A stretch of 64,000 nt of DNA from assembly GCA_944472135.2 (NCBI GenBank), contig OX235270.1:52457267-52521266 (forward strand), written 5' to 3'. The notes beneath the pieces were generated by a model that worked only from the letters and a program-made list of their open reading frames with translations, had not been told where the DNA came from and ran no database searches. This DNA comes from Trichobilharzia regenti. Its lineage: Eukaryota; Platyhelminthes; Trematoda; Strigeidida; Schistosomatidae. This document shows positions 1 through 13,795 of this stretch, one piece after another. The position numbers and the translations under genes were made by a program. Each line of letters begins with the position of its first letter. Positions within the stretch are counted from its first letter, which is position 1.

Positions 1-517
1 GGTGCATCTCGTCTGAGATACAGTACTCTGCTATGCTTTACTATCCTATGACTAAAGTAAATCAGCTGGTTGAATGGTGTATACTTTTTAACTTGTACTA
101 CACGGACTGGATCATTTAAAACACAGTTTTATGAATTTGTCTAAGGTTGATTAATTCCGTTAGATGAAAAGTATAATGCTTTTGATAATTCGAAGTGGAT
201 GACTTGAAATGGTCTATAGAAAACTCACATCAGTGGTAACAATGTTCAGTTTCGCAAAAAGCCGTCTTCCTTTCGACTGTATTGTACGGAAAATACAAAA
301 ACAGGTTCAAATGTATTTCTGTTATATTGTTTGAATTCGCAATTAATAGTGTTCTCTGAACTGGCTGGTTTAATTGCGTAGCTTTCATCGTCCTTCTGGA
401 CATCTTCAGCGCAATATTTAGTAAAAAGTGAAATGATTTAAATTTCTCCATGAGTGATAATTGCGTCTCCAAATAACCATCTTTACATATCTATTGACCA
501 TTTTCTAGTGACTCGGA
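1..517. other. Non-coding, nothing recognised
   Basis: AT-rich sequence with only short chance open frames on both strands. I see no domain, RNA or repeat signature. The PLE tail begins just beyond it on the minus strand. Confidence 0.5.
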
Positions 518-1135
518 TTTTAAACTTTCTGGTCACCTGATTTACTTTTTATTAGTTGGTATATTTCGTCTATATTAACGTGTTTGTTAATTGTATATTC
601 GTTTGAGGACCAGGATTTCAACGGATCCCTGGGACTTTTGGTGTTCCCTCTGTCCCAGATTTCGATATTATCCCAATCAAAATGATGTCCATAATTGTCT
701 ATGTGCATTGATATGAAAGAATATATATCATGTGTTTTCACGGCTGATTAGTGTTCTTGGATTCTAATTCAAACGGGACGCCAACTTTGGCCAATGTGAT
801 GCCTGTTACAGTTCATACAATTTATTTTGTAAATGGTGTTAATTTTATATTCTTTTTCTGTTGGATCTTTCGGTTTGCATAATATCGAATTAAGCGATTT
901 AAGTGGCTTGTGTGCTATATCTATATCAAACGGTTTCGGTATTCTAGCTGTTATTTCAGAGATATTTCTCATGTATAGTAAGATGAATTTTCTTGTGGTC
1001 TTTGATGATGGTTCATTTGAATATTTCCAACTGTTGCATTTCAGGAGTTTGATTGATTTCACATTTGATTGGGAGATAGTGTCCCCACAGCCTTCAGCTT
1101 ATAAGGAGAGCTTGCAGTTTGACGGAAATCAGGAT
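518..1135 (-). pseudogene. Penelope-like element C-terminal fragment (GIY-YIG-type), broken
   Basis: Reading on the minus strand from about 1062, a linker with the pattern ISEITARI..PF.I.IAHKP and LCKPKDPTEKE leads into YKINCMNCNRHHIGQSWRP. This resembles the Cys-rich start of the GIY-YIG nuclease of Penelope-like elements (known form YxIxCxxCxxxYIGQTGR). After two in-frame stops (769-771 and 748-750) the same frame continues as FDWDNIEIWDRGNT, a typical tail of this domain, and ends near 520. Tyr of the YIG core has become His, so the nuclease is expected to be dead. No reverse transcriptase palm is present upstream, so this is a 5'-truncated fossil. Family assignment is from remembered motif patterns, not a search. 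Confidence 0.62.
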
Positions 1136-1140
1136 TCATA

Positions 1141-1345
1141 GGCCACCGGATTCCTTCCCAGTAGATGGATGGATGATAGGTTTGCCTCGTAACTTAAAGG
1201 TTCTGATTTCGACAGCAGGTGGAATCAATGATGCGCACCGATGAAGAGACCAAAGTAGGAAGAAACAGCTGTCCAGTACTCTGTGGTTTCCAATGGTACT
1301 CTAAGAGATATCAGTTCATAGTCAAATCTGATTATTCATTAAAAT
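1141..1345 (+). repeat. Alpha-type SINE with hammerhead-like block, strongly decayed
   Basis: Shares with the better copies the 3' part: a CGATGAAGA core-like stretch at about 1238, then GGA-AGAAACAGCTGTCCAGTACTC at 1257-1280 and the downstream TTTCCAATGG-TCTCTAA-like segment. The tRNA-like head is barely recognisable. It follows directly after the minus-strand PLE tail. Confidence 0.5.
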
Positions 1346-1629
1346 GGGTGTGTTACTACACTAACGTTACTTTCGAGATAGGTTGTTTTCCTATATTCTT
1401 ACTTACTATAATTATTATTTAGCTTTTGTATTCCGAGTGGAACACAGACTTTCATTACTTCTTCATACAGTCGTCTACAAGACACTCTTGGACACTTGAC
1501 CATCTAAGTTTCACTTGAGGGATTTCCTGACTTATGATGTCAGTCGGCTGTCACTTCAGAGAATGGCCAATCAGTCTCCCTTTCGTTCTACATATTTTCT
1601 GGAAAACAGAGTTACTTGTTGCTTGTAAT
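1346..1629. other. Non-coding, nothing recognised
   Basis: AT-rich spacer between the alpha SINE and the next dispersed repeat. No gene seen. Confidence 0.4.
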
Positions 1630-1905
1630 TTCCAGGCATATTGTGGTGGTGTGATACAGACAATGTGTTCCAAAGGAATATTATTCTCATTTATTCCCAC
1701 AGTTCAATACTGCATTGGCAACAGAATACTATGTATATCTGAACATTCTATTTCATGTTTAAAGTAAACCAAAATCGCACACTCAGTGGTTGGTTAACGA
1801 ATATAAATTGTATGTGTATAAAAAGCGGTTTTATCAACTGAAGGTATACCTTGGCTTCTGTGTCTTGCCTTCTGCTGTTACAATATGACCTCAACTGGAT
1901 AATAC
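1630..1905 (+). repeat. Dispersed unclassified repeat, copy 1
   Basis: About 270 nt that recur inverted at 31330-31700. Shared landmarks are a GTGATACAGACAATGTGTTCC start, TTCCCACAGTTCAAT, TGGTTAACGAATATAAA and a TTGCCTTCTGCTGTTAC end. A third, short piece of the 3' end is at 4160-4215. No coding capacity or terminal structure was recognised. Confidence 0.6.
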
Positions 1906-4159
1906 CGGTTACAGCTGGAAAACTACTTATGATAATCCTAAAGGTCGTAACTATCAAAAGCGACGCTAAAAAAGCCAAATTCTCAATTTACTGTCGCCTA
2001 AACTATAATTCGTGAGTTTTATTTACTATAGAATCGAAACTATTGATCAAAAATTGACACATTTTTCTTAACACAATGAAAAATAGATTTCCGAACGATT
2101 TAAACATGTAACAGTGTAGACGATTTGTATATACGCTATTTTATTCAAATGTCCATTTAGTTATTTCACATGATCATTGTTATACTTTCCAACCAAGATA
2201 TTCATCTTTTTCTTTACTAAAACCAACTCGCAAAGTGATATAACAGGTGTAAATCTTATAATACACATGGAATATGGGAAATTTATTGCCTGCTTAAAAG
2301 AAACTCTCTGAAAAGCTGATTACAATGCAAAGTACTCAAAGATCACTTTCCATTCTTGTATTTAATATGCATGTTGACACGTACCGATATGCGTGTTGAA
2401 TGGGTGGGTAATAGGACCTAATAAACCAAAAGAAATATAAGGTCAAAAGTGGAATAAAATAATGACTCTTAAACATTCCATTGAAACTTAAACAGTATTT
2501 GATAGTCAAAAATGCTTCCTTACTACCAATAAAATGATGGTCAGATGTCTTATACATATCCTTGTCCAAAAGCTTCGACTTTTTCATAAAGTTAGTCGCA
2601 ATGCGAAATTTACAGTGATACTAAAGTACCTGTTTATTAGAGAAACCTAGTTAAAATATTCACCACTAGTAACTACCCTATTTTTATTTCCTGTGTATTG
2701 TGAATATTTTGGAAAAGTGGGTGTATATATATATTTATATTTATATATATCGGGACTACATAAGTACTTTACTCAGTAAAATTCCGCCCACTTTTTCAAG
2801 TAATATTCTTGAGAAAGTCAAGAGGAATGAACGCAAATTAAATATCATAGCAGTGAATGCTCCTATTTTTCTCCTAGTTATTAGCTGGGAAGGTAGAAAA
2901 GTGTATTGTAAATAAACGCAGATTATTTATCAATTCATTCTACTCCTCTTTTCGTCAATCAACTTATACAAAAGAGGGAAAGTTACGTAGACATTGTCAT
3001 GCATATTCAAATGGCAATCGATAGAAACAATTATTTACATACATTCAAATACTGCTACTACTACTACTTTAAGGAATGAATATTTCGACATCTGTCCAGA
3101 GATCACCCTATGACTACTAAAATGTATAATGAGCTCACTAGTTAATTTCTGAAATGATACAGTATGCAGAATACACCAAAATATTATCGTTTTGTGTAAA
3201 TCTCCAACTGGGTCATTTTCATGTTTTCAAGTTGCCTTGACTAGTTGTTTGTCATTTGGTTATTTTTGACAGGTATTATTTCTACTCAGTGAAACAAGCT
3301 GACAACAGTCTCCTTAGCGTATCTAAGACATTAATAACGATTTTGTGAGCAGTTCAGTGTTGCTAGTGTTTTATTCACTAAAAAGTAATATTTAGTAATA
3401 ATTCAGGAATATCGATAAACGTTTATCTGAACAAAGCAAAACATAGAACAGGAAAAATTTTCATGGCGTATGTTATGTTTTATAATAGTAAAAACAACAA
3501 TCCGTTCAATAATCTGAAGGCAAATCTCAGGTTATACATACTTTTCTTCCTATAACTTAGCACGGTTAGTATTATTATTTAATTCGAAATAACAACAAGG
3601 GTGAGGAATAAAGGAGATAATAATTTTTCAACTTGATATGAAAAATGGCAAGTGAGGTGAGAGTGATCTTAAGAGAAACCCATGACAAGCACCATAATGA
3701 AGTACATTTTATCACTTGATATGTTATACATGAATAAAAACCTGTGTCTGGGATACATTTATCTTTCAAAGCAAATGGCGGCTGGCATTGTTTTGATAAC
3801 TGCAGAATAAGATATTTTGGTTATGTATATAAGGTACGAACAAAATGTTGTTCGTCTGACACGAAGAAAGCCAAACTGAGCAACACTCTCTTTCCATCAT
3901 AGTTGCCGTTTACTGAAATGAATATGAACCATTTAGGGGTTGAATAGAAAGAAGTAGAGGATAAGCAGAAATTGAACTATAGACTAGGTGTGTTAACAAA
4001 CGTCTTGGAAGAGAGCTACTGCACATTTTTAAGCAGAATACTCTTATCACTTTCATATGCATTTCTATCAGGTACATAAAAATAAAAATATATCACATTA
4101 GAAGAAGATATTCTGGCCTTTCTGCAAAAGTGAAACAACCGTTGTGTAGCTGTTTGACC
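1906..4159. other. Non-coding stretch with short TA-rich microsatellite
   Basis: No gene recognised. A TATATATTTATATT-like simple repeat occurs near 2725-2750 and accounts for one short chance frame with an Ile-Tyr run. Probably intronic or intergenic. Confidence 0.4.
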
Positions 4160-4215
4160 ACTTGAATTTATACCTTGGTTATCATGTCTTGCCTTCTGCT
4201 GTTACACTATTACTA
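4160..4215 (+). repeat. Short 3' piece of the dispersed repeat
   Basis: Contains ATACCTTGGTTATCATGTC and then TTGCCTTCTGCTGTTAC, matching the end of the repeats at 1630-1905 and 31330-31700. Confidence 0.45.
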
Positions 4216-7200
4216 TCACCCCATAAATTTACATTGGGCACCTCCTAGTGCGTGATTACCGAGGACTAGAACCAGCTGCCTCTAGGCGTCCTATTGACTG
4301 ACCTTCGAGATACCAATCTAGAGGTATCTATCACCAATTCTATTACAAAATACTTTTATCCCACTTTCACGTATCATCGATAACATCATTATCTCTGGTA
4401 ACACAAAGACTATTTTACATAATGTTACCAACTACACACCATTATTAGTTGTGTTTGTTTATTCTCTAATTCCAGTGAATATGACTCAAGCTTCAAAACA
4501 GGTTTCTGAAAATATGTATTTGAAGATGTGTATAATTTTCTTTGACACTTACGGGTATTCCATGGTAGTGATACTGTACCACAAACTGACAAACCAGAAT
4601 TACTTTGGTATTTGATTTCGATGCGGCTACTGAACACTGACATACTCACCTCTTAAGTTTTTGCTTCTGTGTTCGATCTCTAGTGGCGTTGCGCGTCAAC
4701 ATTGATTATGAGTACAAAGTCGGATGGAACAGACTTCCAGTGAAACTAAGTTCAACAATGGTTTGTGATAAAATTTATCTTGAAATGTGTTTTAAATAAA
4801 ACACCAGACATTTCTTAAGCCTAATCCATAATCCTGGAATCGAGACAACGAATCACTGGCGAGTTTCTCATCGACCACTGATCCCTTGATGGTAATGCAC
4901 GATTTGTTTTCTTCAGTTACGATACAGAAGACCTTTAAAATTGTGACCACAGAATAAACTTTGAGATTAATCCCGAAATATAACTCAAAAAGCTTACGAC
5001 GAATAAATAAACCTAAAACAGTTTTGTGATACAATTTGTAATTAATGGAGTAAGAGTAAATCTTTATATATAATACTGGAGAACACTAGTTTATTGTATG
5101 TATGCTTGATTTCATCACCACACAGTCAGGGTAACTTAGATAAAACCATACCCTCAGTGATCACAGGTGACTTTGAATTCATCTGTATGATGTACTTGAG
5201 TTTACAAATTATAGAACATCTAGTCCTTTATAGAAAATCTTGCTTTCAAAGTAGTATCACATAAGGAGACATTTTGTTACCAAAGAAAGGTAATCCCCCT
5301 TGCGTTGATAGAGTCAGACTTTTTGTCAGGTGGGTTGTTTACACCATTAAGATAATTTTCATGGGAAACTGTAATTTATGATAATTTCACTTTTCTCTTG
5401 TCGGAAATTCTCTGTCCCCACCTGTTATTCAGTGATTTACTATTAAGACACTGTTTCATATTAGTCCTTTAGGTCCTGTCAAATTCAAAAAAGCAGTCTG
5501 CTAACTAAGACGCGAAATGAAATAAATTAACAAAGCATACTGGTCAAGGATTGTATGTAAGACTGAAGCTGACTGTAAATATTGTTCGGTGTTAGAGTCT
5601 ACTCATTCAATTCCAATCAAATTTCCGAAGGAATTTAACTTATCGTTTTGATAATTTTATATATTATGTAATTATGTTAACCTAATTTCAGTACAGTTAA
5701 ATAAAAGGGTCTTGCCTCACTTTCTCCAAGGATTAAGGCAAATGCAAACAGATGTAGATAAACGCAGTTATTTAGAGTTATTTGTGGCAGTTATGTAGAT
5801 AGATGAAATATCTCTAGTATCTAGAACAAAAAACATGACACACCTAGAAGAAACGTTTTGCATTAAAATATTTACCATACTTTTGCGAGTAGTAGACAGG
5901 TATGTTTTCATTATTACTGTGTAGGCAACAGATTTTTCAGATAAATAAGAGTGATTTCAGGGTATCTATCTAAAGTTCAACAGCTCGAATTTATAACATT
6001 GTAATAATAGTCACTACAGGTATAATCAATATATATATATATGATTTCTCGTAAAGCCTGAATTTATAAAACATTTTAAATGTTCAGGACTATAATATTG
6101 TGTACATTAAAAGGTTCGTCTTAGTCACCTAATACAGTACACTTGCCATCATTTTATAACAAGTACTCTCTTAGCCCTACACAGGGATAAAATCTTTCAT
6201 CCGGCTCCAAAATATACTCAAATAGCTGTTTTGCATGTAAGGGGAAGTGATTAAGTGAAATCTTATATTTGAATTCAAACGTACTTTAACTTACATTAAT
6301 TGCAATTCATATAAATATATATATACGGAATAAGCGCACTCCTAGTTTAAGCATAAAGAAACTTACATGCCAGCAGATAATTAAAAATATTTAATCTTCC
6401 CTAACAACCACTTCGTGACATGCTGAAGGTCATTTTATTGCTCCTGGTGAGTGAAAACTCGTATTTAAGAGTGATTAATAGTTCACACTTAATTTTTCCT
6501 AGATGAATATCCTTTCTGTATTAAAATAATTTGATACACTAGTAAATCTGATGAAGTAATGGATATCCTCAAAAATCTATTGATAAACATAAAAGAGCAC
6601 CAAGTATGAAGGTGAAATCACACATAATGGACAAGTGTTCAGAAGAATCAAGTACAGAATAAACTCTGTATCAAGCAATTCATATGTATTTACCAAAGTA
6701 AATGCATTGGACAAAGAGAAAGTAGGACCTATAACTGAACATCTGAGTAAATTTCAACAAAATTGAAAGTATTCTGCAGTGAGTTCAGTCGACATCTGAC
6801 AGATAACGGCCATGAAATTAATAATAAGAAAATTAAATTTGAGGTAAATTCCAGTTTACTACATATAACTGAAGGGGTAGCTGTCAACTACTGAAATCTT
6901 ACCTGGGCATTCAGAAAGAGACTGTTCATAGTCTGGTCTTGTCATGATAAATATAATTCGTTACTTTTTTGTTATTGTTTTAACTATATTTTGTTTTGAA
7001 AATCTAATTTCACAACTTTAATTTTATCTTCATCCATATACTAACATGACCACCTTTTGGCCTCTGGTTGACTAAATTATTTGACCCTTGAGTAACGTGT
7101 GTTGTCACGTACATGTTACATGTTATCGTAATCATCCACATACATACACCAATAAGCTCATTTACACATTTTTCCTTTTTTCTCCGATTATGCCTCCGTC

Positions 7201-9420
7201 TACATACTCAATAACCAAGTGTAAACTTATACTGAAATCGTTTCACGTGACAAGAACCAACGAAATAAAACACCATATTTTCCTCTTCGATTTGGTGTTT
7301 TGCTTTGTTCATGTTCATCGAAGAGAAAACTGTTCATAAGGAAGACATGACGATAATGTATCCAGAAAACACGTTACATAGGTCTTGAAATAAATAATGA
7401 ATTTCTGAACAGTTGGACAATACAGTAGGTGTGCATGATATCCTTTCCGAAAAATTCATGGAATACTTTTTATGAAACTCGCCCGCTCCTCTTAATTATA
7501 GAAATAAACTAATTTCATTTCATGCTGTCAATTCTGTATCTTCGTGCTTAACACTACTCTGGCATATTAAGCAGATTTAAAATCCTACCAAGATAACCAA
7601 AGCAAGTTTAGATTTAATGGTTGAGAAAATTTTAGGCATTTGATAAAATGATATGCATTATTTTGAAGTTTTTACATCAAAATAAATGTAAACCAAAACA
7701 AGTTTGTTTGCACTGACGTATATCTCTACCTAATGCTAATAGCATTATAAAAATGACGGCAAACAAAATTTTATTTTTCATTTATTGGAAGAAAAAGAAC
7801 TGAAAATATGTATTAATCGGTCCAGAAGAAAGTTACCTTATAGTTTTAAGACTGCAACAAAACACCTGTGGAACAACTTTAATATTAGTAGTATTGACAT
7901 TAAGGAGTGAGTGAACAGTTTTGGTCTGGTGTTTCACTTCAATGTTCTCACAGTTGCATAGCCTGAAGTTTTGAATTAGAGGTAGCTAGCTTTACCACCT
8001 TTTACATTGATATTGTGTGAATAAATGCCATATCGTTTTTTTTGACCTAACCAAACAATACTACTTTATTTGAAGAGTTTTTTCATGATCTATGCGTTAG
8101 TTTTGTAATTCTGTTAAAATAAGATCTGCCATTGATTGTAAACACCACTAGACTGTCACTTATGCCTCAGTGATGCAGAAAACTTCAATATCACAAAGTT
8201 TATGTATTTTCTCTGTCATATACTGATTAGAATAAAATTGTCTGCAGAATACTACAGGGAAGTATAGTCAGATCAGTATTGTAGGTGTGATACATTACTT
8301 AACTATGTATGCAAGTGACTCGACTCATTGAAACTCTGAGATATGATCCCGTTAACGATTGTTAGATTCCGTGAAAAACAAAAAAGCAGAGCTTTTAAAG
8401 GCCCTCGCATATCTTTATTACACTCTAAAATACAATGTTACAGACTCAAAAAGTAAACGAAAAGCATGCAAAGACTGAGTAATTACCTAAATAACATGCT
8501 TCCAGTTACACCCAGATATTATTCAAAGCCTTAAATGTTGGCATATGGAATAAGTAACAGCTTCAATAGTTATATGGTGTAAGTTTAATCGATTCAGTCA
8601 TCAGTGGATTAATTATAACTAATATCAGCACACTATTAATTTTTGAAGATATTATAATGATAGCATTTTAGGTCATATTTATCTGTTCTTATTCAGAGCA
8701 TAACTGAAAATCCCTCTTGTGTACTCATGACAAAGTTAAAAAACCCTTCATGATTAAGATACTTAAGCGTGCGAGTAGGAACAAAATATGAGATCCCAAA
8801 ATCGTGACAGTGAATATATTACACTATAAAAACCTTACATTCCACATGTTGTACATTAAAACAGTATGCGCGATACTAATGAAACTAGAGCCACTTATGC
8901 ACAATGTTCTTATAGGCAAGAATACTTCAGGATTACTACTCCTATGAAGTCAGTGCCTATCTTAATTCATCAGAAAAAGAATGTCAACAGACACTGGTTT
9001 ATTCACGGCTAAGTAAGATTTCATCTTTTTATGTGGAGGGTTTTCTTCCTTAACGGTAATTAAAATATTGGAATCCAGTTATCCTCCTACTAAACAAGGG
9101 AGAAAAAGACTCATTGTGTTACACTATGAAAACTGTTTTAATTATTTATTTTGTACAAAATCCAGTGTTAAAAGAAAGAATTCAGTTTACGTATATAAGA
9201 CTGTGCATAACGGATTGGTTTTTAGTATACATATTCCACTTTACAAATCTGTTCAGGCGAGAAATTCATCCGTATTAAATTACAAAAGAACTTTGTTAAT
9301 GCATTCTCATTCGTATCCAGTATAAACAAAAATTGTTATATAGAGCAATCGCAAAGTACCTTGGGAGGGTAATAAAAGTAAAAGAAGCATGGAACCAGTA
9401 ACAATCTTACATAATTTGCA
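4216..9420. other. Long non-coding stretch
   Basis: Over 5 kb without a recognisable gene, RNA or known repeat. Frames on both strands are short (85 codons or fewer) and have no domain-like pattern. It lies 3' of the terminal exon at 9421-10013 on the minus strand. The minus-strand AATAAA-like motif near 9145-9150 (TTTATT on the plus strand) could serve that gene's polyadenylation. Confidence 0.4.
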
Positions 9421-10013
9421 TCATGTTCTTTTTTTATTGTTTAAATGTGCCGCACGCTCAACTGTTTCATGCTGTAATTTTGGTATCCATGATTCTGACC
9501 AAACTGGGTTTTGGTCATTGTGCTGAATTGTATTAGATGATTGCTGTTTATTCATTGGTTCTACCTTTGCAGCACTATTATATAACTTATGAGACCATGG
9601 ATAGTTTCCTTCATTATTCGTAGGTGTTAAATAAATATCATCAAATGTATCAATATATGAATAAATATCTGGTGGTGGGGGTAATGATGGTCCCCCACGT
9701 GTGACTGCTTCGTTTGTCGCATCAATTTGACTAATACTTACATCCAACGGACTTTGTAGTGCAGGCGTGTTGTAAATTTTAGATGATGACAACAAGTGCT
9801 TGGAATGTTCGTTTTCTGAAGGGGATGTATACATAATTTGAGAGTTTTGATTTATTTCTGGCACAGAGGAACTTGATGGAGAGATATGTGTATGGGTGGT
9901 TGGTGATACAGAGGATTCATCTTCTTCAAGATCTGCATGTTCAAAATCTGTTTGATTATCACACCCAGATGATGGTTTGTTACGATGATGGCACAAATCC
10001 TTTAAAGCGTCAG
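9421..10013 (-). CDS. Candidate terminal exon, Ser/Pro-rich protein of unknown function
   Basis: An open frame of about 197 codons that ends in TGA at 9421-9423 with the residues NNKKRT. It is low complexity and acidic/Ser-rich near the start (DLEEDESSVSP, then a PSSSS run), has a PPPP motif followed by DIYSYIDTFDDIYLTP near the middle, and no membrane segment. No ATG opens it. Instead a pyrimidine-rich tract on the minus strand runs into TGAACAG, so I place a splice acceptor at 10014-10015 and the exon start at 10013, needing one nucleotide from the upstream exon. It could be the cytoplasmic or disordered end of a larger protein. It lies downstream, in sense, of the membrane-protein exon at 25763-26445, but the phases (2 left there, 1 needed here) do not join directly, so a missing exon or a separate gene is implied. 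The unusually long open frame and non-repetitive content argue that it is real. Confidence 0.55.
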
Positions 10014-10879
10014 CTGTTCACACGTGAAAACAATGGAAAAACGAAGGGTGAGAAATTATCCTCATACTTTAGGAACAGAAAAGGTGTTGAAACAATACTA
10101 AAAAAATGACAACGAAGTATTACAAGCACAAACAATTTTACATGCTGAATTGGGATGCTACAAAATTCTAAATGATGGAGTCCTTAACTGAAAATGAGAG
10201 ATGGACAGAAAAGTATTTGAATGAAACTTGAGCACTGGAATGATATGAAATTTCATAACAGTTCAATTTATTGGATGTCATCCAGTGAATAAACAGAATT
10301 GCCTATCGAATGACATTTCGAACACATTTCTTCACAACTATATGAAATACGAATCCACATGTTTAGAGCTTGGATTATTGAGTCAAGCATAATTGCAACC
10401 ATGCGTATCTGGGAGTCATACTTCGTGGTATTCCTTCATTCATATCAGCGAATTAAAGGAATTGTGATATCTAATTCTCTAAGTTAGTAATTGCAAAGTA
10501 TGTTACTCTAATTCTATTACTTCAAACTGTCGACCTGAAATTTCTGTTTTCGCCTAATAATCAAAAGTATAAGGAATAACTGTCTTCAGGTATCATGGTA
10601 ATGCTGATGCACACAAATCTACTTTCAAAATGTTTTCATTGTTATCAGTGGAGTACAACGTTTATTACTGATAAATTTAATGCTTTCATACAAAAGTTTA
10701 TTCAAACTGGATTTCATATGCAATAAGCAAAAATTTTGTGCAGCCTTAATCCGGAGGATTCTGAATGGATTCATGAAATATCTATAAGATTAGGCAGACT
10801 GATATCAAACAGAAGAAAGTTTCTGTCTAAAACACATGACTGACATTTCTTCTATTTATCATACTCACTTTTTGAGAAG
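10014..10879. other. Non-coding, putative intron
   Basis: Immediately upstream (minus strand) of the acceptor of the terminal exon. No other coding signal seen. Confidence 0.4.
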
Positions 10880-11645
10880 CGTCAAAAAAGATTTGGGACG
10901 GTCTAAGTCTGATGTCCCAGATACTCATAGATTTACAGGCAAGGACAAGACTTAAAGTGGATACCGAGAAGAATAAGGTGACTAAGATACCAAACCGTCA
11001 ACATGCAATACCGATGGAAGAAATCTAAATGAAGTCGTCCCTTCCACTTACCTGAGCAGCATCATCTCAAATACATAGATAAGGATATTAAAACCATACA
11101 TAAATAGATTTGGAAAGCAACACGAGCGTCCATTACTCTAGAAATGATGTGAAGATCAATGGCATTTTGAGTGGGGCACAATACCCTAATTTGTTTCACT
11201 GTAATGTCACGTCAGTACTTCTTTATAGTTCAGTGACTTGATGCTTTATGAAAAGCATTTCCACAAGAGCTCAGAATTTTATGAACAGCTGCTTTTGCTC
11301 GATAGTGAATGTCAGATGCTCTCCAAGAAGTGGTGAGCAACAAGGGACTCTGGAAGTTGGCGACCAAGTTAACTATCTACGACAAGACAAACAAGAAGAT
11401 GGAAATCCGGGTGGATTTGACATGAACTGAGGATACTACTGCAAGAAGTCACACACCTGGCAGGCCCTGGGTTGGCAAGCGACGAGTCGAGCATCCGAAG
11501 GTGATATGAAGGAAATTGAGGAAGAAATGAATGACTGTGGTCAAAAATGAAACCATATGAGAATGATTGGAGAGAACTAACTGCTATGGATATGTGTTGA
11601 GGAAGTCCTATGGTTCCACTCGGAACCCACAGGATGAATTATAAG
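10880..11645 (+). pseudogene. Non-LTR retrotransposon 3' half, heavily decayed (lineage 1)
   Basis: Scattered over three frames are remnants of the C-terminal part of an RTE-like reverse transcriptase protein: a DKDIKT block at about 11070-11095, RASITLEM near 11130, then TRAQNFMNSCFCSIVNVRC at 11263-11325, equivalent to the LQAFINNCLHSILNIRW block of the better copy at 52271-54320, and TWQALGWQ at 11448-11472, equivalent to ARQALEWNP. It ends near GGTTCCACTCGGAACCCA, as the other copies do. Many stops and indels; no palm motifs remain. Confidence 0.6.
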
Positions 11646-12539
11646 AAAAGTATATTACAAAAGATTACTCCATAATGTCGAGAAAAGATTAATAAATCAG
11701 ATCTCAAGTCTGGAAAGCACGCTTAGTCCTTTACTTAAATGAAAACATACAACACGGTTCATAACGTCTTGTGTATACAAATCACAATAGCTTCAAATAT
11801 TTACAGTGATATTTTTGTCATTAAGTAAAATACCCTTCTGGAGCTAAAATATACATGAAGAAGACATGTAACACAACGACAAAACTTTAGAAATTTCCCT
11901 TGACAACAATATATATATATATACGAATACATTTACACAGTACAACGGTAAAAAGTATAGACAACATTTTCCACGATAATGTAAACAGTAAACTCACTAT
12001 CGCTGAAAGTAATCCGAAAAAAAAATAAATTTAGTCAACAAAGATGAAACAATTTGGCAACCAACGATTACAATTATGCACAGTAATAATAATTATAGTT
12101 AATTAAGCGAATTCAGCGTGATGACATTTCCATTTCCGGTTGCATTCACGTAGAAAATATTTTTGAACATGGTAGTTTCAGCGGTGTATCACACTTGGTT
12201 CTGAGTTTTGTATCTCAAATGGAATTTTTTTGAGTTTCCATAAGATGCACACAGATGTAAAGGAGTGGTCTTTTTCCACTAATCAAGAAAGTGTATCTGC
12301 AAAACTCGATAAAAACCAATATTCCACCAAATGGTACAAAAACTGTCTGGTCTTCACGGAAGGCATCAATATTCCTCTCGATGTATTACAATAGTGATTA
12401 GCATTCAGCATGACCTATATCAATATAGAACAAAAGGTCTTCAGCAAAGACTAACTCTTCTCAGAGATGTCATTCTCAGGCTCTACGATCGCATACATAT
12501 ATTTTGTGTGATGTGATGAGACTGACGAGACTGAGTAGG
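11646..12539. other. Non-coding
   Basis: AT-rich; a short TA run near 11911-11922. No recognisable coding segment. It precedes the PLE fragment. Confidence 0.4.
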
Positions 12540-13165
12540 AATTAACTAAACTCTCAGAAAGACTGTGTGAATCGCTATTAGTTTTGAGAAGAACGGAGCA
12601 CTCAAAAAAGACCCTGAATGAAAATGGCTATCCGTAACTTCATAATTAAATCCATAAGCTATACACCACTGAAAATCATCACACTTTCTGCCCCTAAAAG
12701 ATGTCAGTCTCTGAATCTCCAATTCCATGGAGACTTATCGGTAAAAATACTGAAAAACCGCCTATCCGATTAACTAAAGAAAACCACCTTCGCAACTGAA
12801 CTCCAACCTACTTTCTTTACAAAATCAGTGATTTGCACAAACGGTAAGGACAAGCTATTCCTGTCGGTCTCACCTATGTGTATCTATATCAGTTCACCTG
12901 CTCCTGTGAAAAAGGTATGTCGTCTTCCCTCAGTGTTTAGTAACCGAACGTACCATCGAACGATTACCCTCACTGTTTTATAAAGAAGAAGAACGCATCC
13001 CCCTGAAGCTATATTCTGGAATACCTGATCGATTCTGAACACGAAGTGAATCCACAAAACAACTTCAGAGTCAGTTGGTGGATGGTAACTAGCAGTGGAA
13101 TCCAGAATGAGCAATTTAGTCTAATCAGTTGACGGGGAAATCCGAAATTAAATTAAATAACTTCA
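12540..13165 (+). pseudogene. Penelope-like element thumb and GIY-YIG-type tail, broken
   Basis: From about 12550 one frame reads LSERLCESLLVLRRTEHS then LNENGYP, matching the end of the PLE reverse transcriptase thumb (a short helix followed by NGYP). Further on FHGDLSVKILKNRLSD and the segment around NGKDKL, PMCIY and FTCSC are the PLE linker and the start of the Cys-containing GIY-YIG region. Then PSLFYKEEERIP-like residues follow. The reading shifts frame at least at about 12885 and contains stops, and no YIG is legible, so it is a fossil. It is 5'-truncated like all the PLE pieces in this window. Confidence 0.58.
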
Positions 13166-13639
13166 GAGTCACCTACAGAATACGTGCAAATCTTGCTAAA
13201 GAAGTACGAATCAAAATCCAAACTATGGAATCAATGGCAAACACATTCTAAACACTGAACTGTAAATATAGAAGTTTGTTTAGTCACTGAACCTACAGTA
13301 GATCTAATCTATCTTTTGACATGATAGGTTATTTATTTTTTCTTTTAAATTATATTATTTTCCTCGCCCACCCCACTATTACATTTCTACGCACTATTAT
13401 TATTCCTAACTTCACTCTCTTCCAAGTTTCGTTTAGCCCTGCTTAATCTTGTCAATTAAATTACGTCAAGCAATTTACTTATTCAATTTTATTTCCGTTT
13501 CTACCCGATTAACAATTTCTGTGTCAAGCAATTGCTGTCTAAAATTTTCAATTTTAATGACACACCACCGAAAGCATTCCTTTAGTTTCTGAGACAATTC
13601 GATGATTGGAGACAACCAGCAGGAAGCCTTGGACCTAGA
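13166..13639. other. Non-coding
   Basis: No gene or repeat recognised between the PLE fragment and the SINE. Confidence 0.35.
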
Positions 13640-13795
13640 TTTCGTGCTAGTTGTCACTTGTCAGCAAGGCGTATCTGCGAACTTGAAGGAACTCATGTCC
13701 CTCCTGAGATTCGAACCTGTGTCATCCAGTCCTGCAGTCAGAGACGCTACCACTGAGCTATTCGGGCTTGCGAATGATTGTCAAGCTTGAAAATT
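13640..13795 (-). repeat. tRNA-headed SINE, family 3, copy 1
   Basis: On the minus strand an A-box-like TAGCTCAGTGGTAGCGTCTC and a B-box-like GGTTCGAATCTC lie about 35 nt apart, typical of a tRNA-derived pol III promoter. The following tail (AGGAGGGACATGAGTTCC, then CGCCTTGCTGACAAGTG) recurs at 35645-35790. The chance frame on the plus strand here is not a gene. Confidence 0.7.
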